From assembly GCA_951804985.1 (NCBI GenBank), contig OX638132.1, positions 21,767,989-21,831,988 on the forward strand: a stretch of 64,000 nucleotides of DNA, written 5' to 3'. Source of the stretch: Dryomyza anilis. Its lineage: Eukaryota; Arthropoda; Insecta; Diptera; Dryomyzidae. Both the position numbers and the translations under genes were made by a program. Shown here in pieces: positions 49,330-62,000 of this stretch; the stretch's first letter is position 1; every line of letters starts with the position of its first letter. The notes below the pieces were generated by a model that was given only the letters and a program-made list of their open reading frames with translations, was not told the DNA's origin and did not search any database.

Positions 49330-52300
49330 ATCGACAATTTTAAACCCGAAAAGTTTCTTTGAAGGCAATTTTTCTCGGAAAATTGATCTACAAAACAATT
49401 CTTCCAACAGACAATATTTCCCCAAAAATTGTTCCCCGAGATTCTGAGCAATGCAATTCTTCCCAAAAACTAAAATAGGTTTGAAGTTTTAACCAGTGTT
49501 ACTTTTATTTTTAATATTTGTTGATTATATTTATTTATTCGATATGTGGAGAATTCGCGATAAAATATTCTAGAGAAAAAATACTGGGAAAAGAAAAAGT
49601 GAAGATTTGTTCGGGAATGAATTGTTGTCTCGGATAATATTGTTCGGCGTAGCATTGTCCCGGAAAGAATTGCTACAGGGATGTTTTTTCGGGGATGAAT
49701 TGTCTCGGAAATTATTGTTCGGCGTAGAATGCTGTCGTGAAAGAATTGCAACAAGGAAGAAATGCCTTGTAAAATAATTGACTCGGGGAACAACTTCTGA
49801 CTTCTGAATTGTTTCTGAGAAGAATTGTCTTAGGTCAAAATTGTTTGGGTTCCAATTGAGGGGCTCATTTCCAAAACGTGCTATCCACATAAATATAAAA
49901 TGCTTTTATTTTCAAATTTACGGACCAATAATGATTATTTAAAAAAAGTGAATATACATAACGAGATAACGAAAATGTTAGGAGTGGAAAAAATCTGTTT
50001 TCCAATTTGATTCTACCATTGTTTCAGGGTAATTAGGGTTTTACGAAACCTATCTTCGTATCACATAGCACGTGTTGGAAATGAACTTCTCAATAGTCCT
50101 CGAAAGAATTGTCATGGAGAGGAATTGTCTCGGAAAAGTATTGCCATAGAGAAGAATTTCATATGGTAGGAATTGAGGAATTGAAAAGAAGTATCCGGCT
50201 TCGCCTAACTATTCAAATTTCACAAAAAGGTCAATTTTTCGGTACACATACAAAATAATAATTTAATAGAGCAGTTTTGAAATTGATGATATTTACGTAC
50301 GTAAAAGTTTAAGTACAAGAATGATGTCTCCGGTAATAAATGGAGCTTATTTAAACTCAATTTAACTCAATTTTTCTTATATTCTTATGATAAGTAACCA
50401 TGATAGGTGCCGCCCTCAGCAGTCCAGAGATAGCGTGCTGGACTTGCATTCTGAAGGTCTCGGGTTCGAATCGCGGCTTGGGCATGGGCGCTCGTGGTGA
50501 TATTAACCACAAAATTGTAGGGAATAGATTTCACAGTACAGTGGATATAGTCTGTCTGAGTGCTGTGGATCTTAGTAGATATTCCAAAAAAAAAAAAACA
50601 TGATAGGTATTGACATAATTATCATTATATGAATAGTTTAGATCTAAGTAATATGAGTGTGACTTTACATCCAACGCCTACCAACCGAAAGTGTATCCAA
50701 ACGCACGGTTTTATGTTTTCGTAGAATATTCTAGAAACAGAACTTGTAGAGAAATATAAAAAACGCTCCTGTTTTTAGAACGTCAAATCCATGAAAATAT
50801 ATAACTTTTTTTGCCGGTGGTAAAATGGGTCATCATAAATGGAACCTTTATTTTCATGAAATAAAGTGTCCCAGTGAAAAATCTACTCATGGAAGATTTT
50901 TCTGGAAATGAGTTGCCTTCTAAGAGATTTGTAAATAAATGAGACAATTTGATTCTCGGGGAAGAATTCTCTCCCGGAAGACTATTTCAGGGGAATAATT
51001 TTCAGGAGATAGTTTTTATAAGCAATAATGTACGCGGGATACAATAACATCGGGGAAGAATTTTCCGAATAAAAATTTCCTCGAATAAAATTGTTCATAA
51101 TAGTTTCTGGGGCGAATTGATTCTGTGAAAAATTGTATCAGGTAAGAATATTCATTCACGGGGAAGAATTTTCAGAGACATTTTTATTGGAAATGAAATA
51201 CCTTGGAAAAGCATTTTTCGTAAAAGAATTGCTTTGCAATAGAATTGTTCATAAATGGGACGAATTGTTTCTCGGGAACAATTGTATCAGGGAAGGATCC
51301 TTTAGGGGTATAATATTCAGGGCATGAATTTTCTCACAATAAATATTCACGGAATACAATTACCTCGGCGAAGATTGTTCATGAAAATAATTGCCTTAAA
51401 CTTGAATTGTTCATCAATTCAAGAATTGATTCTATGTTTTCGGGGAAGAATTTTCAGGGAAACATTTTCATGGAAAATAATTATCTTCGGGATGAATTTT
51501 TCGGAATTAAATTGCTTTAAAATAGAATTAATAATAAATGGTATGTATGAATAGTTTCTCGTGAAGAATTATCTCTCGGGAAGAATATACTCTGGGAAGA
51601 ATTTTTTCTTAGGTATATTATATTAAAGAAGAATTTTCCATAAAAATTGCCTTAAAATATAATTTTTCATAAATGGGACTAATTACTTATGGGAAGAATT
51701 TACTCTGGAAAATATATTCTCGAGATATGGTTATCTCGTGGAAGAATTTTCTGAAAAAAATTGACTTGGAATAGGATTATTCGTAAATGGGACGGATTAT
51801 TTCTATTAGAAATTGTCTCAGCGAAGAATATTCTTGGTGAAGAATTTTCGGAGGAAATTTTTCTTGGGAATGAATAACCTCGGAAAAGAATTGCCTTGTA
51901 ATTAAATTGTTCATGTATTGGACGAATTATTTCTAGGGAACAATTGTCTCAAGGATGAATATTCTCAGGGAATTATATTCAGTAGATGAATTTTCTCACA
52001 GTAAAAATTCTTTGGATACAAATACCTCAGGGAAGAATGTTCCGGAAAAGTATTGCCTAGAAATAGAATTGTTCATCAATGGCACGAATTGTTACTGACA
52101 AGAATTGCCGCAGGAGATATAATTATCTCGGGAAAGAATTGTCTGGAAAAAATTGCTTTGGAATAGAATTGTTCATAAACTGGACGGATTGTTTCTGAGA
52201 AGATTTGTCTCAGGGAAGAATATTCTCGGGGAAGAATTTTTAGTAGAAAAATTTCTTGGGAAGTAATTACCTCGGGGATAATTTTTCTGAAGAGAATTGC

Positions 52301-53090
52301 ATTGGAATAGAATTGGTTTAAAATGAGACGATTATTTTCTGAGAAGAATTGCTCAGGGAAGAATGTTCTCGAGGAAGATTTATCAGGGAAACATTTTCAT
52401 CGGAAAGGATTACCTTGGAGAAGTAGTTTCCGGTAGAGAATTGCATTGGAATAGAATTGGTTTTAAATGAGACGATTATTTTATGAGAAGAATTGCTCAG
52501 GGAAGAATGTTCTCGAGGAAGATTTCTCAGGGAAACATTTTCCTCGGAAAGGATTATCTTGGAGAAGTAGTTTCCGGTAAGAATTGCATTGGAATAGAAT
52601 TGGTTTTAAATGAGACGATTATTTTCTGAGAAGAATTGCTCAGGAAAGAATGTTCTCGAGGAAGATTTCTCAAGGAAACATTTTCCTCGGAAAAGATTAA
52701 CTTGGAGAAGTAGTTTCCGGTAGAGAATTGCATTGGAATAGAATTGGTTTTAAATGAGACTATTATTTTCTGAGAAGAATTGCTCAGGGAAGAATGTTCT
52801 CGAGGAAGATTTATCAGGGAAACTTTTTTTTCGAAAAGGATTACCTTGGGGAAGCATTTTCTAATAAATGTTCTGTTTATGTCTAGGTAGAATATACTCT
52901 GGGAAGTATTTTCAGGTGATTGATGTTCTTAGGTAAACATTTTCTCGGTGTAGAATTAACTAGGGAAAGAATTTTTAGAAAAGAATGCATTGGAATATAA
53001 AAATTATCTCAGGTAATAATGTTCTCGGGGATGGGTTTTCTGGGAATGGATTTTCTCAGTTAAAATTGTTCGCCGGAAAGAATTAAAGTG
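49330..53090. repeat. Degenerate array of GAAGAATT-type words, 3.8 kb
   Basis: Words such as GGGAAGAATTGTCTC, CTTGGAATAGAATTG and TTCATAAATGGGACGAATTG recur at roughly 15-base spacing. From about 50930 to 52870 a larger repeat is visible: the phrase TTCATAAATGGGACGAATT (and variants) returns every ~100-160 bases, about 14 times. The last four (near 52310, 52455, 52600, 52747) are almost identical units of about 145 bases. No coding frame persists. Reverse-orientation relatives lie at 4230-4390 and 59450-60690. Confidence 0.75.
50409..50598 (+). mobile_element. tRNA-derived SINE, family 2, with 10-bp TSD
   Basis: CATGATAGGT is repeated at 50399-50408 and 50599-50608. The head carries a B box GGTTCGAATC at about 50462 and an A-box-like TAGCGTGCTGGAC at about 50431; the element ends in a 13-base poly-A. 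It shares no body sequence with SINE family 1. Confidence 0.85.
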
Positions 53091-56044
53091 TTAAAGATAA
53101 TTTATCGAAACCACTTTTAAATAGGTTTCTGGAAAATCCCAAGTTCTCGATAATAAGAAATCTATAGCCTGTATAAAATAGCAAAACAAAAGAAAATCAA
53201 AAATATATTTTAAATAAATTTCATAAAATTTGCTTTATTTTAATTTGTTTTTATCATAATTTTTTTACATTAATATATTATCGTACACAGATTAAAGTAT
53301 GCTTATGCAAAAATCAATATTAAATTTATTACAATTAATACTTAATAATTATAGAGACTAAAAATATGACTATAGTTGTTTTAAATTTTTGTGGCAATTT
53401 TATTTTTCTGGTTTTTTGTTTTTTTCTTGTTTTCTCCATATAATTTATAAAGATTCATTTGTAAGGATTATTTATAGATTTGTTTATAATTAAACTATGG
53501 CGTGGAAATAATACCTTGTTTGAAAATGAAAATTTATTTATTTAATTTATTTATTTATTGCTCTTCGATAGTTCACTCTACCCAATTTCAGAAATCAGAG
53601 CAACTTAGGCATTGGGTCGGTCGATCTATTTAAAATAGTAAAAAACGAAATTAAAAAATTAAAAAGGCAGATATGTTATGAGTATTCTTGCTTTTGTTGT
53701 GGCTATATAAACCACACTTTTTAAAAATATTTTTATATAGTAAATAAATCTAAATAAATGGTTGAACTTTTGTTGTTTTATTCATAGTAAAAACTATGGC
53801 AGTTAGTGTAGAGTTTTTGAACCCTAAATATTGCAATTGGGGTAAAGGCACTAAGCGGATTTTGAGTATGGAAGATGTGGTATGTGGGGAGATTCGTTTT
53901 AGACGGAAAAAAAATTATAGAAGAAAAAATAAATAAAAATATAGCACTTCAAGTATAAATATTAACACTTTTGTGAAGTAAAATCACAAAATTGATTTTT
54001 ATATAAAAATTAAATTTTATTTGAATATCCAATTTAAAAGTGTGATTAGTGCCGATTATGATATATCAAAAATGCATTTTACTCATTATAATTTTTTGCT
54101 TTTTTTTGTTTATAATTAATTTATAGCAAGTCTAGTAAATTACTGATCAGCATTACGACAATTTAGTTATTTTTAAAATATATATTTTTCTATTTGTTGG
54201 TTTGTTTTTTTTAGGCACTATTCGAAAGTCATGTTTACTATAAAAATATACAAACATTCATATAATATATAACTAATAATATAAATTATTTACAACATAT
54301 GTTTGTTTTTTTTTTTTTTTTGTTTTTGTTTTGCCATACAAAAATACGTTTGTGTTTTTATTTACAATGAAAATTGTTTGGAATTAATTAACTTAGCATG
54401 AGAGTTGCGATTTATGAACTTAATTTGCAATTTATATTTGTATCGTATTCGGGTTTTATAGCATATGGCTTTTTTTAATTTAGTTTAGAAACTATTTTGT
54501 GACATTGAAGCGTGTTGGGTGCTACTCGGTGATTTGTTTGATTTTAGGAATTTGCTTCGACTAATTAATTTGCTGCATTGACGTACAAGTATTCACATTA
54601 GCAAACGGAATTGCTGATTTAACGAAGCATAGCAAATGTTTTCATTAAATTAGTGAATGTTGTTGCTGCATTGAATAATAAATGCAATTAATATCGGTTG
54701 CTATATTAACGTCGATTATTTTTTTCTGTGTATTAAATATAAAAAATAGAAGTATTTTAAAAATTTGTTCTACGGAAAAAGGAAATGTGCCAAAAAGATT
54801 TGTTTCAGGTAAGAATTGTAGATTTTTCTGGGAAAGAATTTGCCCTGGAATTGACAGGAACGATTTAACCGAATCCTCCCATTTAGCACCGTTAGTTTGT
54901 AATCTTTAAGAGAGCATATATGTAAATTCGAACTAGTTATTAGTAAGGTTTATGGTAACTTTTACTTATTTCTAACCGAGTTTCACTTAGTAGTCTCTGC
55001 ACCGTGTGTATGGAATGATGCTTGCTTCAATAGCTGTCACCTTTTGATACGATCACTTTTATTTAGATTTTTTTTTTAAATTTTTTGTTATTATTTAGCT
55101 TTATTTAAGCATTAATTTGTATAACTTTGCTATTAACTTCTATATATAAACAGACACATAAATACTTTTCATTCGGCTTAAACTAATTGCTCACTTCTGA
55201 ACACAAAATCCGTCAAATACTAACTATAACTTATATATCTTCGATTTCTAATTTTCTTTTTTAGTACATTCTATGATATAACTTAGTCTAGTAAGAGTTA
55301 TACGCTCGCATACATTTATAAATTGTAATACTATAATTGATTTTTACATCCATCAATAAGAAATTGCATGATTTGCTATAATTAATAAAAAAAATAAAAA
55401 ATAAAATACCTAAAGTTGAGAAAATTCAACTTTACTTTAGATGCATAGTATAAATATTTGTTGCAGGATCGTTGAGTTGATATGGCCAACATCGTCGCTG
55501 TTTAGTAACTGCTCTATATAGTTGCTATATAGTGTAAGTACAGTTCCCATCATTACATATCCTGTGTAATTTGTGAGCTCGACTCTGTTTTGATACTAAT
55601 CAGCTGGATCGTTTTCAACAGATTTAGTTTTTGATTATTTTGCACAGAATATTATATTCTATTAGTTGTGTGTGTGTGGGGATTGTTCTTGTTGCTGTGG
55701 TTTTAGTAGGAGATGAAAATGCCATCCTTGGTCCGCAGCATTAGTGCGATCACGATGCGCGATCGCACTACACCGACCGACCGATCGATCACAAGCCGAA
55801 CCAGTTCCAAAAGTGCCGCGACATATATTCCGACAGATATTTTGAAGACAACTGACGAAAGCCGACATGCTTTGTCGTTCGTTCGTTCGGTATGTTGGAC
55901 TGGGCGAGTATGGATAAATGCATAAAATACAAGTTGGGCAAAGGTCACACGGTATGGACTGACTCCCTTTGCGAACTACAGCAGTTTTAGCACCAAAATG
56001 TTTTTGAATTTTATAAAAATTCAATTTGTTTAGTTATTGAGTGA
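53091..56044. other. AT-rich region between array and ADAMTS; may hold its 3' UTR
   Basis: ADAMTS is read leftward into this region, so its 3' UTR must begin at 56044. TTTATT (AATAAA on the minus strand) occurs at many points, for example near 55058, 55105 and 53540, and I cannot choose among them. No other gene is seen. Confidence 0.4.
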
Positions 56045-59000
56045 TCACACGACATCCAGATAGAGTCCACGATCTCGCGATATCGAACAGCGACCACAGT
56101 AGCCACCGCAGAAGGCACGTCGGGAGGTATGTGAGTTTTCGAACTGTAAATAATGTAGTTGGCATACATTATAATAAATAATTCTAATAATTTGAGTATC
56201 TCACTTACCGTGTTTGAAATCTTCATGACCACCATGTTCCCAAACGTATCCCACGATGCACCCGATCGCAGTTTAAAACCCGTCCGATCCAGATTTATCG
56301 AGAAATCTCCTTGCGGACAGTCTCTGTTTCGATTGTAACAATCGCCAGCCGAACCATATGGCTGTTGAATGCCAATCGTATCGGCGAATGTGAAATCGTT
56401 TTCGATCACTCGCATATCGGCGATGTTAATGCGCAGTTTGCGGAAATTCGTGCGTCCCGAACTGATGTTGTTGTCGCGATATTCTTCGCGTCGTGATTCC
56501 GGCGGACACTTTTCCGGATTTTTCGTCTTGTAGTCGTAGTAAATGGAATAGTTCTCCGTGGGATTTATGGTAATGTACTCTTTGGGTTCGCTCGTTCGCA
56601 TATTATGGCAGTAGATTTTCATTGGTCGTGAACGCACGTATATCGTGTACTCGCCATCGTTATATTGGCGATGTCGATGTCGCAGTTCGACGCAGCTTTT
56701 GACCATACAGCTGCGTGGCGGTGAGCATGGCTCTTGTATGATTTTCTCTTCCGTGGGGCAGGCAACACGTTTGCGCGTCGAGTCATAACACAGAATGCGT
56801 CGTTTGCGATAACCTTCGCAAGAGCACTGCAAGTATATAAAAAGTTAGAAGTGGTTCTGGAATAATAAAAACAAATTCACTTACACCAGATATAACCTTT
56901 GATTCTTGCCGCACGCAATTATTGCACATCTTTCGTGTAATTGGCTTCTTTGCAGGATCGCAATTCGTGTAGCCGATCATGTTGCCGGTGACGGACTCAC
57001 AGTAGACCGAACGCGATTGATATTCCTCGCGACAATCGGCCGGACATTGTGTCCAATCGGACCAGGACCATTTGCAACTGACCTTGCAAGGTTTCTTCGT
57101 GCGTTTAGGTGCAGGAACGCGTAGGTGGCGACAGTGCGAACGATCAATGTAGACGCGTCGTCGTGGTGTGCCTTTAATTTCTGGCTTGTAGACACGCGCA
57201 CACTGCAGTTCCTTGATGCGTGTGCCAGCACCGCACTTTACCGAACACTGCAATGAACGGAAATATGGCATATTAAAAAACTGAATATAGTAGTATTACG
57301 CAAAAGCTCTGAAGAACCTATGCGGAGTCTTTATCAACATTTGAACTGTGTGTTATATTGGTACTCAAATGATAAGACGTGCAGTTTACTGCCGTATCCG
57401 AAAGACAAGGTAAGAGGATTTTCAAGGAAATGTTTTAAGCTATACTTATAATAGACGCACGTTCTCAAATGTCACCGGAACGTAGCAATCCAAAAGCTAC
57501 GGATCTTTACGTCCCGACAACGTATGTCACGGTACGTTCATTAGAACCATTTATATGATGTACGCATTTATCGAAACCTTACGTCCCGTTCTGATGATAC
57601 TTGAGCACATTACGTCTATTATAACTCCAGGTTTACTCTCCAAAGTTTGCCATTGACTGCCGAGAGGTAACGTCGTATAGAAAAATGATTTATTTTTTGT
57701 TTGAACTTACAACCTCGCAGCTCGCAGTCTAACGTAACCCCTACTTCTAATACTAATCCCCTCTTAAAAAATATCCTCACTTACCTCGGACCAATTAGAG
57801 ACGTATTTTATTTGACAACACTTTCGTTTCGCAATGGGTTTCTTGTCCTGTGGACAGCCGTAGCCATGAGGATTGCGACACGTAATCGTGCGATTCTTTT
57901 GACAGTTGTCATTACACTCGCTCCAATCACCAGTCATCCAGTTTATTGCATTACGCGATGTTTTGGGCTAAAACAAATAGGAAGAAACACATTTATTACT
58001 AATGCCTATATATTGATAAATCAAAATCATACCGCGTTATCCTCATAATAGCTCCAATTGTTCTCGCGACATGGCTCGGTACTGCAAATACGTATGGTTT
58101 CTCGCAAGTTCATCTTTCTCGAATTACAGTATGAATCAAGAACACGTGTATCATTCAGATAACAGACTACGCCACGTGTTTTTGTACCAGTTCCACAAGA
58201 TTTCGAACACTACAAAGTTGGATGAACAAATAAAAACCATGCCTTATATTTGTGCGACAACACTTACCGCACTCCATTCGGTATAGTTCCAGCAACCCTC
58301 GCGGCATTGCTCGTGTCTGGGTAATTCGAATTTTGACAGACAATACGACAAATCAACGATATTCGAACGTCCAATATCGGGGAATGTTTGTATGCAGTGA
58401 TAGGTTTTCTCACGTGTGCCCCACATGCCACACGAAGCTGAACACTCCGAAATATTCGAAACTTGATGACTATAAAAATGTAGAATTTAGTACAATGCAC
58501 GTGACTTGCTTGTAAATATTTCACTTACGATAGTACACAATCCGCATTGCATACCCGATAATCGGTTGATGGTTTTGCGGATGCGTCACATAGTTGTGGC
58601 GCCACCTTCACACCCATGGCCGTATTCACGCAGACCGGCACACGATGTGAGCTACCGTGACACAGTGCATCACAACTACTCCAGGCCTGCATCTCCCAGC
58701 TGTAGATGTCAATTTGTGGCTCAATGTAGTTCGGTTTGTCCAGTGTGTACGTGTAGCTCAATAAGACAGAATCATTGTCTTTGGCGGCATTATTGCTGAG
58801 TGAGATGACCTGTAAGGCGATTTAGTTTATTATTTAAAAATCGAAAATTGTTGTGGTAATCAGAAGAGTTCGTAGTTTTATAATTGCTTTAAATACTTTG
58901 AATTCTTATTAAGCTGTCTAAGGTCAAAGCAAATATGCTTGAACGGGTATTTTTGCAGAAGGTATTTCTTAAGAACTTCCAATGCAAATTGTTTTCTAAA

Positions 59001-62000
59001 CTATTTCTTAAATTTTCTTAATACTCACCACAACAACCAAATCACGCTTCAGTTTCCGCGAGTATGTGGTATTCACCCGTTCTACTGTGCTGTTGGAGCC
59101 ATTGTACTCGAATGTCACACCCGCATATAAAATCACACTGCGGTACGTGCTGATCAGATTGTTGCCATTGAGCAGTGATTTGTTTTGATCGTCGCGTAAA
59201 ACGATGTAGTTCTCATCATGATAACCGGGCTGTGTGATCAGAATGTTGGATGCTCCTGGAATTTATAATTTGCAATAAGTAATCAGATAAAAATAACTTA
59301 ATTGTCTATGGTGACATAAGGCATAATATGCTTATATTCTCGATTTTATATATTCGCGAATAATGAATAACTACCGCCTAATAGAAATAGTTGTAAACCA
59401 AAAAGTCTTCATTTAGTTTGAGGTTTGATGAAAGAGGCGCTTGATTAATGGCCAAATGCACTCAATTCGCACGACAATTCATTTCCGTGCATATATTTCG
59501 AGATCTTTTCAAACACAATTCTTTACTGGAGCATAATTTCGCGAGGCTAGTATTCTCTGACAGACAATTATTCCCTGAAAGACAAGTAATCTCTGAGACA
59601 AATAGTCTCCGGACAATTCCTCACCCTTAAACTCAATATATATATTTTCGATATTATTCATGCGCGAACAATGAATCTCTACCATCTAAATAGATACAAA
59701 CTGAAAAGTCTATATTTCGCATTAGGTTGGAAGAAAGGGAAGTTTTAACTAATGATATTTCTTAAAAGATTTGTTGGAATTATAATACTCGACGGACGTA
59801 GCAAAAAAATATCATATTAAAGTCCTTATAGATAAACCAAACAATTCTTCCCTGACACTATTCTTTCCAGAACAATTATTTCCTAAGAAAATTCATCCCC
59901 GAGACTATACTTTTCAGAATAATTCTTTCCGATCAACATTTCCCCTAAGACGGTGCTGTCCGGAGACAATTTTCCATCGGGCAATTCTTTCCCAAGTAAG
60001 TTGGACATTGTCACAGCAAATTTATTTCTGTGTGTACATAGGGATACATTTTATAATTTTTATATTATATACGGACAATTATTTCCTAAGACAATTCATC
60101 CCCAAGACAATACTTTTCAGAATAATTCATTCGGAATTCCTTCCCCTAAAATTATTTCGATTCTTTTCGGAGGAAATTCTTTCACGGACAATTTTCTATC
60201 CGGCAACTCATAAGTTGGATATTGTCACAGCAAATTTATTTCTGTGTGTATATAGAGATAGCATTTTTAATTTTTTTTTTATATTTTTACGGACAATTAT
60301 TTTCTGAGATAATTCATCCCTAAGACAATACTTTTTAGAATAATTTCTCCCGATAAACATTTTGCCTAAGACGATACTTTTCCGAGACAATTCTTCAACA
60401 GAGAATTTTCCCCCAGACAATTCTTTTCCAAGTAAGTTGGACATTGTACAAAAAATTTCTTTCTGTATGTAGGGATAGATTTTTAATTGTTTATATTTTT
60501 TACAAACAATTATTTCCTGAGACAAATCATCGCCGAGACAATACTTTTCTGAATAATTTATCCCCATAAACATTTCCCCTAAAATGCTGTCGATTCTTTC
60601 CGGAGAGAATTCTTTCACGTACAATTTTCCACCCGGCTATTCTTCCCCAAGTAAGTTGTGTGTAGTGATAGCATTTTTAAGTTTTTTTTAATATAGTTTA
60701 CAGAACGTGCACAGAAAAAAAATGTACTCATACTGATGAATTCCGTTCATCAAACCATGATTCATTGTATTGAAGAACCGTTCATAATATTAATGACTAT
60801 CGACATCAATGTTATGAATGCGATCATAAATATGATGAACGTTTGGTAACTGTCGAAAAAGTTTTCTTCAATATGATGAACTGTATGTGAAGAATACGTT
60901 GCATTATATTAATGAACAAAAACATAAAATACAACATATAAGTACTTCATATTGAAGAATACTGGTTATTAAACCAAATTTCAGTCAAAATATTTTATTT
61001 TCGTTCATTGTTTGCCGTACTTCTCAGTTCTCAAATAGTTCTTGTATGTTATTTCTTATATAATGCTTGCTCGACATGCATAAATTAGTAAAATGTTTTA
61101 TAATATCGTCGTTGTAGAACGAAAAGTCACCAAATACATTTTTAAAATGACAAATATTCATTTACAAAAATCTTCAGATATCTATCAATTTTTAATCGAT
61201 GATCTCATTTGTTGTTACCAAATGATAAGAAAATGTAAATCTATCAATAGATATTTCAACTTTAAAAATGCATCAATTACTTTTTATAATATTAATCAAC
61301 AAACTTGAAATTTAAGTTTTCCATAAAAATGTATTTGGTGACTTTTTGTTCTACAACGACGATATATTTATTTAATAATTACAACATTTTATTAATAAAA
61401 AGTTATATTTAAAAAAAAAATGTTGTTTGAAATTTTTTTTTCTTTAATTTTTTATTTTAATTTTTTTTTTTTCAATTTTTTTTTCGAACATTTTTTTTAA
61501 ACAAATTTTTTTCGAAACAATTTTTTTTTTCTGTTATTTTTGAAATAAAATTTATACAACAACACTTTTTTTAATATTCCCTAAAAACATTTTTTTTTGT
61601 TTTGAAAAATATGAACAAATTCATCAATATGACGGTTCAAATTCATTGTATTGAATATATTTTAATTTAATTAAATAATGAATGTATTTTTCAATATGTC
61701 ATTATATGTTGAATCTGGTAGTTGGTGAAAAAATTCATTATATTTATGAATAAATTCATCATATTGATGATTTTTTTTTCTGTGTGCGACTCTCTATGAT
61801 CACTACTAAAAACAGTGCTAATATTTCCTTACCCTTCAGCGAAAAACATTTCTTATCATTTCCGAAACATATCTCCGTAGAATAGTTGATGCATTTATTA
61901 AGTAATATTAGTTTTGTAAAAAAACAAATGCAAATCAGACATCACGAGCGATAAACAACACATCCATATTGTTATTGAAACCTGACAAGTGATCAGCATT

